Below the pieces are notes generated by a model. The model ran no database searches, was not told where the DNA came from, and saw only the letters and a list, made by a program, of their open reading frames with translations. This document shows, piece after piece, positions 54,565 to 64,000 of a stretch of DNA of 64,000 nt. Position numbers and translations under genes: made by a program. The stretch's first letter is position 1, and each line of letters starts with the position of its first letter. The stretch comes from Thinopyrum elongatum (Eukaryota > Streptophyta > Magnoliopsida > Poales > Poaceae), in the NCBI GenBank assembly GCA_011799875.1, contig CM022297.1:442295292-442359291 (forward strand). The letters run 5' to 3'.

Positions 54565-55860
54565 TTATGGGTAGAACTTGCGGAGATGCTCAATATTCCA
54601 TGAGTTTTGCAACTGAATGCCATCTCCAGTCTCCAGACCGACTGCGCCAGGTCTGGTGACTCATACTACCCGGTAAGGGCCTTCCCACTTCGGTGAAAAC
54701 TTGTTTGTACCCTTGGCGGACTGAACGCGCCTAAGGACAAGGTCACCTTCCTCAAAACACCGGGCGTGAACCCTGTGGCTATGATAGCGATGCAGGGCTT
54801 GCTGATAGCGTGCAGCATGCGTAGCAGCCCAGAGACGGTTCTCCTTGAGTAGCACAGAGTCGTCACACCGGTGCTGATCTTGCGCTACTTCATCGTAGGT
54901 AAGCACTCGAGGCGACCCGTATATGAGTTCCGTCGGGATAACTGCTTCTGCCCCGTAGACCAGGGAGAAGGGAGTCTGCCCGGTAGCTCGGTTTGGTGTC
55001 GTTCCGAGGGACCAGAGAACTACCGGCAGCTCCTCGATCCATCGCCTGCCGTGCTTCTGCAGCGTATCAAAGGTTCTCGTCATGCTTCCACGCAACACTT
55101 CAGCGTTCGCCCTCTCAGCTTGCCCATTGCTCCGAGGGTGTGCCACAGAGGCAAATGAGACCTTGCATCTGAGGGCATGAACATATTGCATGAACGCGCG
55201 GCTCGTGAATTGGGTGCCGTTGTCGGTAATGATCCTTGCCGGAACTCCAAAACGACACACCAATTCTTTCAAGAACTTGATAGCTGACTGAGCAGTCACC
55301 TTTCTCACGGCAGTCACTTCCGGCCACTTTGTAAACTTGTCGATAGCAACGAACAAGAATTCAAAGCCCCCGATTGCTCGGGGGAAGGGGCCGAGGATAT
55401 CGAGCCCCCAGATCGAAAATGGCCATGACACAGGGATTGTTTGAAGAGCTTGGGCAAGCAGGTGTGTTTTCTTCTAATGGAACTAGCAGGCTTCACATTT
55501 GGTGACTAGCTCGACCGCATCTTGGAGGGCTGTGGGCCAATAGAATCCTTGCCGGAATGCTTTCCCAACTAGTGCCCTTGATCCAATGTGGGAGCCGCAC
55601 ATGACTTTGTGTATCTCAGCCAGCAGTTCCTTTCCTTCTTCCCAGCAGACACACTTTAATTTCACACCATTGGGCCTCCTTCTGTACAGAGTGTCATCGA
55701 CAAACTGATACATACTGGCCCTCCGGGCTACTTTTTCAGCTTCGTCTTGGTTGCCGGGAAGCTCTCCGGTTTGGAGGAAGTGGACAATGTGCCTTGCCCA
55801 CGTTGGAGCCTGGGGCTCGGCAACGAGGACTAGCGACACCTCTCTGCTGTAGGAGCACAT
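54565..55860 (-). pseudogene. pol: Integrase of element Y
   Basis: Reading leftward: an HHCC zinc-binding segment (HIGSRALVGKAFRQGFYWP, then CEAC), the core with GLDILGPFP (first Asp), TDNGTQF (second Asp) and NGQAERANAEVL (Glu), then KWEGPYRVV and a tail ending LRKFYP before TAA at 54565-54567. Lesions: a stop and frameshift near 55430-55500, and a TGA within GPYRVV near 54660 where X has CGA. Integrase would insert the cDNA. This copy cannot make it whole. Confidence 0.9.
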
Positions 55861-56372
55861 GCCTCGTTCGCGGGGTCCATGGGCCCGGCTGGAGGGTGTG
55901 GTCCGGCAGACTGCGAGGAGTTGTTTCCGGCAGGGTCTCTGCCAGGAGCGGACGGCTCTACCGGGAGAGGCTTACCGGAGTCCAACTTTATCCTTTTCCG
56001 GGCCATTGTTGCTGGGGATACGGAGGGCTGAGTGAGATGGAGAACAAAAGTCCGTGGTTCCACAGGGAGCTTCTGCGCAGCACACTTTGACAGATGATCA
56101 GCTATGCTGTTTTCCGCACGGGGTACGTGCTCTGTTTGCAATCCGTCAAAGTGCTCCTCCAATCTCCTCACTTCCTCGACGTATGCCTCCATCAATGGAC
56201 TTTGGTAATCCTTGTTAACTTGTCTCACCACAAGCTGTGAATCTCCTGGAATGATCAGCTTCTTAATTCCCAATTCAGCTACAATCCTGAGCCCGGCAAG
56301 GAGCCCTTCATATTCTGCTGTGTTGTTGGTTGCTTCTTCCCGGGCAAAATGCATTTGGACGACGTACCTCAA
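55830..56372 (-). pseudogene. pol: Second RNase H domain (archaeal-type) of element Y
   Basis: The segment EATNNTAEYEGLLAGLRIV, then IIPGDSQLVVRQVN, then RAENSIADHLSK carries the Glu and Asp residues of an RNase H fold. It is separate from the RNase H that follows RT. Two RNase H domains between RT and integrase are a mark of the Tat lineage. A spacer rich in Pro and Ala follows before integrase. Confidence 0.8.
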
Positions 56373-56548
56373 GTGCTCCCGGAGGGGGCAACAAGAAGCA
56401 CGCCAGCTCCTGCACCTTGTAGGGAAAAAGCACCATCAAAATACATAATCCATTCTTGGGGCGATTCCTTGTCGGGGATAGCTGTCTCCGTCACTTCCTC
56501 ATCAGGGGTTGGCGTCCATTCTGCAATAAACTCTGCCAATGCCCTGCT

Positions 56549-57786
56549 CTAAATAGTTGACGTGCTTTCAAACTTCAAACCAAAATTGGATAACTCCAAA
56601 GCCCACTCCACTATTCTACCGGTAGCCTCAGGATTTCGGAGTATCCGTTGCAATGGGAAACGAGTGACAACCGTGATCTCATGGGCTTGGAAGTAGTGGC
56701 GCAGTTTCCTTGAGGCCATGATGAGACCAAAAATCAACTTTTGCACGCCAGAGTACCTCGATCTAGCCCCCTGTAATAAGGAGCTGATGAAGTACACTGG
56801 GCGCTGCACCACTTTCTTCCTTGCCGCATCCTTGGGGTTGCTCTCGTTGCCGTGCTCATTGCTGTCCTGATCCTTCTCTGACTCTGCCAGTCTCTGCCCA
56901 CTCTCTGCCTCATCCACTTCTCGCTGCGCTACCAAAGCTGCACTGACTACTTGGTTGGTTGCCGCTAGGTACAGCAGCAACGGCTCCTGGGGTTTGGGAG
57001 CGATGAAGGTAGGCACAGAGGACAAGCAGGCCTTCAACTCTTACAAAGCTGCATCTGCTTCCGGGGTCCACTTCATGGGTCCTGCCTTCTTCAAAATTTT
57101 GAAGAACGGTAGGGCGCACTCAGCAGACTTGGAGATGAATCTGCTTAGCGCGGCAACGCATCCTGTCAGACGCCTCACATCCTTAACTGTCCTTGGTGCT
57201 TGGATCTGCTCGATAGCCTTGATCTTGTCGGGATTATCTTTGATCCCGCGATGGGATACAAAGAACACAAGCAACTTGCCGGAGGGAACACCAAATACAC
57301 ACTTCTCCAGGTTGAGCTTCAAATTGATTTTGCGCAGATTAGCAAACGTCTCCTCCAAATCTTGAATAAGGGTGGCCTATCCTTTGTCTTGACCACAATA
57401 TCATCCATATAGGCTTCTATGTTTCTGTGCAACTGTGGCTCAAAACCAATCTGGACTGCCCTTGCAAAAGTGGACCCGGCACTCTTTAATCCGAATGGCA
57501 TGCGAACAAAACAGTACGTACCACATGGAGTGATGAACGACGTCTTCTCTTCATCTTCCTTGGACATGAAGATCTGGTGATACCCAGAATACGCATCCAG
57601 AAAGGAGAGCAAATCACAACCTGAAGTGGAATCCACAATCTGATTGATATGCAGCAAGGGAAACGGGTCCTTCGGGCAAGCCTTGTTGAGATCTGTGAAA
57701 TCTATGCAAAGCCTCCACTTCTCGTTAGCTTTCCGGACTACCACTGGGTTTGCCAACCACGTGGGATGCAGTACTCCTCTGACCAA
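56549..57786 (-). pseudogene. pol: Reverse transcriptase and first RNase H of element Y
   Basis: RT motifs are NPVVVRKANEKWRLCIDFTD, DLLSFLDAYSGYHQI, and FVRMPFGLKSAGSTFARAVQ, with catalytic YMDDIVVKT near 57400, then NLEKCVFGVPSGKLL and a TVKDVRRLTGCVAAL connection. The first RNase H follows (LLLYLAATNQVVSAALV, YSGVQKLIFGLIMASRKL, HEITVVT). Frameshift near 57360 and stop near 57038. The first catalytic Asp of RNase H appears replaced (YLAATNQ), as is usual for the degenerate first RNase H of Tat elements. Confidence 0.9.
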
Positions 57787-58064
57787 TCCAGCTGCCTCTA
57801 GTCTCTTGATCTCTTCTGCAATGAACTGTTACCTCTCCAAGGCCTGCTTCCGGACTTTCTGCTTGACAGGTCGGGCATGTGGGCAGACAGCAAGGTGGTG
57901 CTCAATTACCACCCTGGGAACACCAGGGATATCAGATGGTTGCCAGGCAAACACATCGATATTCGCCCGCAGGAAGGCAACGAGCACGCTTTCCTATTTG
58001 TCATCAAGGGTGGCACTGATAGTGAAAGTACCATCAACGCCAACCAGCCCTGCCGGGACCTTCT

Positions 58065-58874
58065 TCACTTGGGGTGCAGCGACCTTGGATCTCTTGCCAT
58101 TGGAACACTCCGGCACGTCGTCAATGGGTGCCGTGCACTCGGTGGGGCACGCTTCCCGGACTCTTTGCCGGAGTCCCTGCAATCCCTCTTCTTTCCTTTG
58201 CTTTCCTTAGCGGGAGCTGCTGCTGCCGCTGCCTCTGCTGCGACCGCATCCCGGTACATCTTGTCCACGCAAATGATTGCATCCTTCTCATCTGATGGGA
58301 TGGTGATGACTCCCAGTGGCCCAGGCATCTTCAAGGTGTTGTAGGCATAGTGAGATGCTGCCATGAACTTAGCTAGGGCCGGGTGTCCAAGAATCCCATT
58401 GTATGGCAGGGGGAGATCAACCACATCAAACACAATCCTCTTAGTCCGGTAGTTCAGTTCTCCCCCAAACATTACCGGCAACGTGATCTTTCCCTTAAGA
58501 CGGCTCCTGCCAGGATTAACTCCTTGAAACGTGCCAGTAACCTCCAGCTCTTCCTCTACTATCTGAAGCTTGCTGATAACTGCTGGGGAAATCAGATTCA
58601 ACCCGGCCCTGCCGTCTACCAACATCTTCGTGACCTTGAGGTTGCGGATTGTTGGGGAGCCCAACAATGGCAAACACCCTACCACAGTGGTACGGCTAGG
58701 ATGATCGTCCTTGTCAAAGATGATGGGCGTACGGGAGAACTTGAGCGGCTTCCGGGCCTCGGGCGCTGGCTCCACGGCATTGACTTCTCGCGCCCACCGC
58801 TTGAGTTGGCGGTGAGAGGTGTGCAGAGATGCACCCTTGTCAATGCACAGGGCGTCGGTGGCCTTCTGAAACAT
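58065..58874 (-). pseudogene. pol: Aspartic protease region of element Y
   Basis: FDKDDHPSRTTVVGCLPLLG, then VTKMLVDGRAGLNLISP and PYNGILGHPALAKFMA fit the protease of Tat elements, where the active site is usually VDGGSSxNLI. Here DGRA replaces DGGS, which suggests inactivity. The segment ends in an Ala/Lys-rich linker toward RT. Confidence 0.8.
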
Positions 58875-59033
58875 TTGCTCACTAGTTTCCTCTTCATCCC
58901 CTCCATCACTCTCATCACCACAGGCTTCCTTCTCTCGACCTCTGGTGGGTTTTCCTTGGTTCCGAAAGGGTTTGCCGGGGTGATTTACTTCACCACCTCG
59001 GCCCTTGCCGCCAGCAACATTCTGACCCTTTTC

Positions 59034-60928
59034 CTAATCACGCTTCTCATACTCTACTTTCTGTCTTTTGACAAGCTGCTCAACCTGATAACACTCTTGA
59101 AGGTCGTGGCCCTTGGTCCGATGAATCTTGCAATACGGCCCATCACCTTTCCCGGCTTTCTTGGCAGCAGCGGCCTCCCGGCAGTCAGCGCACATGGCAG
59201 CTTCCTTGCCGGGGTCCTCAGCTTTGGCCTTCTTGTCGGTACTAGGCGTACCCAATCCTTCAACAGTCATTACTGCCTTATCCCTTCGCTTCTTACTGTG
59301 CTTCTTGCTCTTCTTCTGACTGGTTGACTCATCCTCATCCTTTGAATCAATATTGGTGCAATCTTCCTCTCCGGGCAACTTTCTTCCCTCCTCCATCCGA
59401 GCACACTTATCCACCAACGTGTAGAGCTCCTTCACAGTCTTGGGCAACCGTACGTTCATCTTGGAACGAATCCGGCGGTTGTGCACATTGGACTGGAAGG
59501 CGGCTATCATGGCTGCCGGATGGATATTTGGGATATTTCTATGAACTTTACTGAATCTCTGTAAATACTTACGGAGGGTCTCTCCTTCCTTTTGTTGGAG
59601 AAGCTGCAAGTCACTGGGTCGGCCCGGCTCTTGGTGGCCACCGGTGAAGGCACCGATGAACTCATGGCACAGGTCTGCCCATGACGAAATGGAGTTCTCC
59701 GGCAGGTGCATTAGCCAAGACCTCACATTGGACTTGAGGGCCAAAGGAAAGTAGTTGGCGAACACCTTCTCATCTCTTCCCCCGGTAGCCTGAACAGCGA
59801 TGGTGTAGATGCTCAGGAACTCTGCCGGGTTCAGCCTCCCATCGTACTTCTTAGGTATCTCTAGCTTGAACGTGCAAACGGACGGCCAACGGACTTGCCG
59901 CAGCTCACTGGTAAAGGCAGGGCAACCAACCTCGAAAGGTAGGCACCCGCCAATACCGAGCGCGGGCTCGTCGACGCCGGGGCCGTCGCACCCATCGGTC
60001 CGGCGGAGGTCGTCGCGGCGTTCCTCGACAACGGCACGCGTGTCTCCTCTCCGCCTATCCTCCGGGGCTCTTCGTTGGCCTGGACGCACTCGAGGGTCAG
60101 AAGAGGCCATCGAGACATCGTCGGGGTCTGGATTCTGTTGCGCTCGCGCTGGCTGCCGTGGCGGGGACTGCACTATGGGGACGGCCCCTTCTGTACGGTC
60201 AGCAGCATGAGCCATTGCTGTCGCTTGGGGCAGCCGTGGCGAGCCAGCTCGCCATGAGCCTCCAGCTTCGGCGAAACCGAGCAGACTTTGGATGGTGGCA
60301 CGCCATTCGTCCATTTGCTCGGCCTCTGGCGGAAACCTCAGGAGCAGCTGAGCCCGCGCCATGGCCTCTGAGGCTGTACTTGGCATGGGTGATGATGAAG
60401 TCGATCACACCGTCGCTCGGCTCCTCACGGTGCCAGTGGCGGCAGCACTGCGCCCCCGCTCCTGCGGGGCGACCACCTGGATGGCAGGGTGGTGCGGCGA
60501 AGGCGCTTGAGGGCCAGTGGCTCCGTCGGGCACCGCGGCTTGGTCGACCTGTCTCAGGGGAGGTGCACACGCTGCGACCGCACCCGTGATGGGAGTGGTC
60601 GGAGGGCGGCGATTCGCCCCAGCCCGAGCGCCGTTGCTGCGGATGTGCCCGTCGGCGAGCGGAAGGGGCGCAGATGGAGTAACCCCTTCACTTGGACCTT
60701 GTGGAGCGTGGCCGTCGGGATATTGCTGATCCTGCTCTCCTCTCATGTCTCCTGCTCCTGCGTCGGCCGCGGGGAAGTGGTGACGGTGCCCCCTGCTCCG
60801 ACCACATCCCCAGCAGCGTCCGCGTCCTCGCATGTCTCCGCACCCCCCGCAGCGTTAGAGGCCGCGGGCGGCGGAGCCTTCGAGGTGGAAGGACGAGCCA
60901 AAGAACAGGGTTTCTTCTTGGGCGCCAT
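59034..60928 (-). pseudogene. gag: gag of element Y
   Basis: The likely start is the ATG at 60926-60928 (MAPKKKPCSLARPS). A frameshift near 60760-60830 and a TGA near 60405 precede the long open part. The capsid domain is clear: IPKKYDGRLNPAEFLSIYTI, NYFPLALKSNVRSWLMHLP, WADLCHEFIGAF, LQQKEGETLRKYLQRF. Near the C-terminus CADCREAA...YCKIHRTKGHDLQECYQ is the Cys/His segment found in place of a standard zinc knuckle. The gag protein packages the RNA. Confidence 0.88.
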
Positions 60929-61005
60929 GGTCGATGGCGTCGTGGATGATGCTGATGGTGATGAAGGTGACGCGCTACACACGCCTTCAGGTTCGCGCAA
61001 GCGGT

Positions 61006-61024
61006 CCCCCTACCTGGCGCGCCA
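61006..61024 (-). other. Primer binding site of element Y
   Basis: The minus strand reads TGGCGCGCCAGGTAGGGGG, starting four bases after the 5' LTR. It is the type used by Grande/RIRE2-like Tat elements. The matching tRNA was not determined. Confidence 0.75.
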
Positions 61025-61028
61025 AAGA

Positions 61029-61948
61029 TGTCGCGTGAAACCACGGCCACCTATGGGACCAGGAGGCCCCTTGCTGGTTCGGCAGGGGGGTGTCGCGTTG
61101 CACAAAGAGCAGACGAGCGTGTGGCAGCACGGTAGAGATCACACAGGCATTTTTACCCAGGTTCGGGCCGCCGTGAGGCGTAAAACCCTACTCCTGCTTT
61201 GGTGGATTGATGGTGGAAAGGTGGTGGTGGAGCGTAGTACACTTTCCCGGCAAGGGTTGCCTCGGGGCGGCAGTGGCTACGCGCGTATGGGGGTCTGAGT
61301 TACCCAACCTTCTAACCCTCTCTACGGTTGCCATGGGCCTCCTTTTATAGATTAAGGGATCACCACAATGGCAAAACAGTCATTAGGTACTGATAAGATA
61401 GCAAACAGTGCTATCATACCTAACTCTGCGGGCTGACAGGGCGCATTAAATGCACCGCTCAACGTCACATCATTGGTTGCCCGGCAAGGCTTTTTGGGCT
61501 ATCTCGCCAGCTCCACGCCTGCTCACTTGACACATCGTAGGACAGGTGTCATCTGTAGGTGTTTCCTGTAGGGAGAGGCTGCCATGTGGTGAATGGCTGC
61601 CACTTAGTCACTCCGCGGTTCGACACCGCACTGATTAACGACGTGGGTCATGGTGGAGTAGTTGGTGAGGTGGTTTTGCCTCCGTGTGCCCTGGCAGGCC
61701 CTGCCGGGATGTCTTGGACGTCGTCTTCCGGGGGTGGCCTCGCCCCTTGCCGAGCTCACCTACCCGGCAAAGGAGGCCCTTCTCCTTATGGTGTCTCGCT
61801 TTTCTGGCTTGATCTTGGTCCCTCTGATCTGCATGTTAGTCATTTGAACCTCTTAGTTCCTTGTATTCTGACTTGGGTTGGTGCTTCAATCTCGTCCCCG
61901 TGCTTGTGCATAGTCTGGGCAACAGACCCAGGGTTTGTTGCACCGACA
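61029..61948 (-). repeat. 5' LTR of element Y
   Basis: It is 920 bp, collinear with 51571-52490, ending CACCGACA at 61948. CGTTC follows. Confidence 0.93.
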
Positions 61949-61953
61949 CGTTC
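61949..61953. other. Target site duplication CGTTC of element Y, right
   Basis: It is identical to 51566-51570. The sequence after it (GTGTCAGTAGATGGGAGCACC, split by the insertion) continues the X 3' region. Confidence 0.85.
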
Positions 61954-62376
61954 GTGTCAGTAGATGGGAGCACCTTTGTTTCCGAGGCGGTGAGGTTTTC
62001 ATATGCACAAGTTCTACTCACGGAACATGTATGGATAAGAGACAGAACTTATCTGTTTGGCTTGCCGGAGACCGTAGTGCTGGCTTGTCTTCGCATCCTC
62101 TTCCTAGGACTAAGTCCACGGCAGGAGCCTGCAGTTTGTGCAAATGAAGATGATGACAGATGCAATATATCTAAATGATCATGCAACCTATCTACATGAA
62201 TCATGCTATGCTTATGAGATGCTTATGCATGCATGCAACTTGTCGGGGGCCCGCAGCACTTCATTTATTTCTCTGTTGCTCAGGGTCTGCGCTTGGCTTT
62301 GTACAAGGGGTTACATGCAGCTGAGGCAAGGCCTGTACAAAAGGGTGGCTGCCGGGCAGGGCCCGACAGTCGCGCC

Positions 62377-64000
62377 TTATGGGTAGAACTTGCGGAGATG
62401 CTCAATATTCCATGAGTTTTGCAATTGAATGCCATCTCCGGTCTCCAGATGGACTGCGCCAGGTCTGGTGACTCGTACTACCCGGTAAGGGCCTTCCCAC
62501 TTTGGCGACAGCTTGTTTGTACCCTTGGGGGACTGAACGCGCCTAAGGACAAGGTCGCCTTCCTCAAAACACCGGGCATGAACCCTGCGGCTATGATAGC
62601 GACGCAGGGCTTGCTGATAGCGTGCAGCACGCGTAGCAGCCCGGAGACGGTTCTCCTTGAGAAGCATGGCGTCATCACGCATGTGCTGTTCCTACGCTAC
62701 TTCATCGTAGGCAAGCACTCGATGTCACCCATAAATGAGTTCCGTGGGGATAACTGCTTCTACCCCATAGACTAGGGAGAAGGGAGTTTGCCCGGTAGCT
62801 CGGTTTGGTGTCGTTCTGAGGGACCAAAGAACCACTGGTAGCTCATTGATCCATTGCTTGCCGTGCTTCCGCAGCTTATCAAACGTTCTTTTCTTGAGTC
62901 CTCACAGCACTTTAGCATTCGCCCTCTCAGCTTGTCCATTGCTTTTGGGATGTACGACAGAGGCAAATGAGATCTTGCTTCTGAGGGCATGAACATATTG
63001 CATGAAGGCGCGGCTCGTGAACTGGGTGCCGTTGTCGGTGATGATCCGGACAGGGACCCCGAAGCAGCACACCAATCCTTTCAAGAACTTGATAGCTGAC
63101 TGAGCAGTCACCTTTCTCACGGAATCTACTTCTGGCCACTTTGTAAACTTGTTGATTGCAACGAACAAGAATTCAAAGCCCCCGGTAGCTCGGGGGAAAG
63201 GGCCGAGGATATCAAGCCCCCAGACCGAAAATGGCAATGAAAAAGGGATTGTCTGGAGTGCTTGGGCAGGCAGATGGATATTTTTGGAATGGAACTGACA
63301 GGCTTCACACTTGGTGACGAGCTCGACCACATCTTGGAGGGCTGTGGGCCAATAGAATCCTTGCCGGAATGCTTTCCCAACCAAAGCCCTTGATCCAATG
63401 TGGGAGCCACACATGCCTTTGTGTATCTCTGCCAGCAGTTCCTTTCCTCCTTCCCGGCAGATGCACTTCAATTTCACACTGTTGGGCCTTCTTCTGTATA
63501 GTGTGTCATCGACAAACTGATACATAATGGCCCTCCGGGCTACTCTTTCAGCTTCTTCTTGCTCTTCGGGAAGTTCTCCAGTTTGGAGGAAATGGACTAT
63601 GTGCCTTGCCCAAGTTGGAGCCTGAGGCTCGGCAACGAGGACTAGCGGCACCTCCTCATTCATGGGGGCGCATCCCTCAACCACGGGGACCAGTGGCCCG
63701 GCAGGAGGGTGCAACCCGGCAATCGAAGGGGAGTTGTTTCCGGCAGGGTCCCTGCCAGGAGCCCCGAAAGGCTCTACTGGGAGAGGCTTACCGGAGTTCA
63801 ATTTCCTCCTCTTTCGGGCCATTGTTGTCGGGGATACGGAGGGCTGAGTAAGATGGAGAACAAAAGTTCCTGGTTCCACAGGAAGCTTCTGCGCAACGCA
63901 CTTTGACAGGTGATCAGCAATGCTGTTTTCCGCACGGGGTACGTGCTCTGTTTGCAACCCGTCAAAGCGCTCCTCCAATCTTCTCACTTCCTCGACGTAT
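62377..64000 (-). pseudogene. pol: Integrase and end of second RNase H of element X
   Basis: From the window edge leftward: the end of the archaeal-type RNase H (EHVPRAENSIADHLSK), the spacer, the HHCC segment with a preserved CEACQFHS, and the integrase core (GLDILGPFPRA, TDNGTQFTS, NGQAERANAKVL). Then a stop and frameshift near 62900-62680, and the C-terminal KWEGPYRVVRVTRPGAVHLE to TAA at 62377-62379. It is better preserved than Y up to residue NAKVL and keeps the CGA that is TGA in Y. Confidence 0.9.

Larger units (their letters stand above)
51571..61948 (-). mobile_element. Tat-lineage Ty3/Gypsy element Y (inner, full length)
   Basis: Two 920-bp LTRs (51571-52490 and 61029-61948) bound a complete internal region. 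In minus orientation it has a primer site, gag, protease, RT, RNase H, a second RNase H, integrase, a 3' non-coding region with an antisense ORF, and a polypurine tract. The duplication CGTTC flanks it. The host sequence on both sides is the 3' part of another copy of the same family (X), in the same orientation. Y still has the corresponding site uninterrupted (about 54115), which confirms nesting. The genes carry several stops and frameshifts. Confidence 0.93.
48981..64000 (-). mobile_element. Tat-lineage Ty3/Gypsy element X (outer copy, incomplete in window)
   Basis: In minus orientation the 3' LTR is 48981-49886. The 3' non-coding part is 49887-51570, and the integrase and RNase H part lies at 62377-64000. 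The element is interrupted by copy Y (51571-61948) and continues beyond the window. Dual RNase H domains and the long 3' region with antisense ORF fit the Tat lineage. The base composition and LTR type resemble Grande- or RIRE2-like elements, but the family name is open. CCAAG (48976-48980) is the candidate target duplication at this end. Confidence 0.85.

Noticed and set aside
48981..61948. Interpretation of the three TGTCG LTRs as a tandem recombination chain
   Set aside because: A 5-bp duplication flanks the inner element, and the sequence after its left LTR is the X 3' region and not a primer site. Nesting explains everything.
1..64000. CRISPR arrays, bacterial operons, rRNA genes or complete tRNA genes
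   Set aside because: None seen. The repeats present are plant transposon, satellite or microsatellite types.

Overview
The window is plant nuclear DNA, most likely from a Triticeae grass (wheat, barley or goatgrass group). The basis is composition and architecture: nested LTR retrotransposons, CACTA elements, Stowaway MITEs with the CTCCCTCCGT terminus, Helitron ends, and only scattered decayed host genes. There are no prokaryotic genes, operons or CRISPR arrays. The family calls come from protein motifs and terminal structure read by eye, not from a search.

Layout. 97-6430: a left-terminal CACTA (En/Spm) element with subterminal repeats, an acidic minus-strand ORF, a decayed minus-strand zinc-finger/coiled-coil/membrane-anchor gene, and a broken TNP2-type transposase. 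About 6428-9300: the end of a second CACTA-like element and several tandem or dispersed repeats. 9.4-23.6 kb: the least TE-dense part. It holds a DUF4283-type pseudogene, an F-box/DUF295 pseudogene, a mostly intact 3'-5' exonuclease-like gene whose C-terminus runs into an AAG microsatellite, a glyoxal-oxidase-like gene fragment, two short unknown genes with TATA boxes, and two Helitron-like ends. 23831-34003: a complete Athila-type Ty3/Gypsy element with two LTRs, a CCGGT target duplication, a tRNA-Asp-type primer site, a dead polyprotein, and a small third ORF behind an internal promoter. 34.2-36.3 kb: a Helitron-like end and GA/GT-rich repeats. 36355-37907: a tandemly duplicated, promoter-like segment. 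37908-48226: a left-truncated tandem chain (3' internal piece, LTR, internal, LTR) of a long-LTR element with an iMet-type primer site and no recognisable coding domain (LARD-like). 48.26-48.93 kb: two MITEs. 48981 to the window end: a minus-strand Tat-lineage Gypsy element (X), into which a complete copy of the same family (Y, 51571-61948, target duplication CGTTC) has inserted in the same orientation. X continues past the window edge.

How the parts work together. Nearly all coding capacity here belongs to transposons, and every polyprotein or transposase I read carries stops or frameshifts. Two recurring modules stand out. (i) In the Athila element, a palindromic block followed by a TATA box occurs in both LTRs and again before the third ORF, and an exact 13-nt copy of the polypurine tract lies just after that ORF. 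(ii) In both Tat copies, the region between the integrase end and the 3' LTR carries a TATA box and a short ORF in antisense orientation, with nearly identical TATA-to-ATG spacing. The only host gene that could still be functional as read is the exonuclease-like ORF at 14963-15715.
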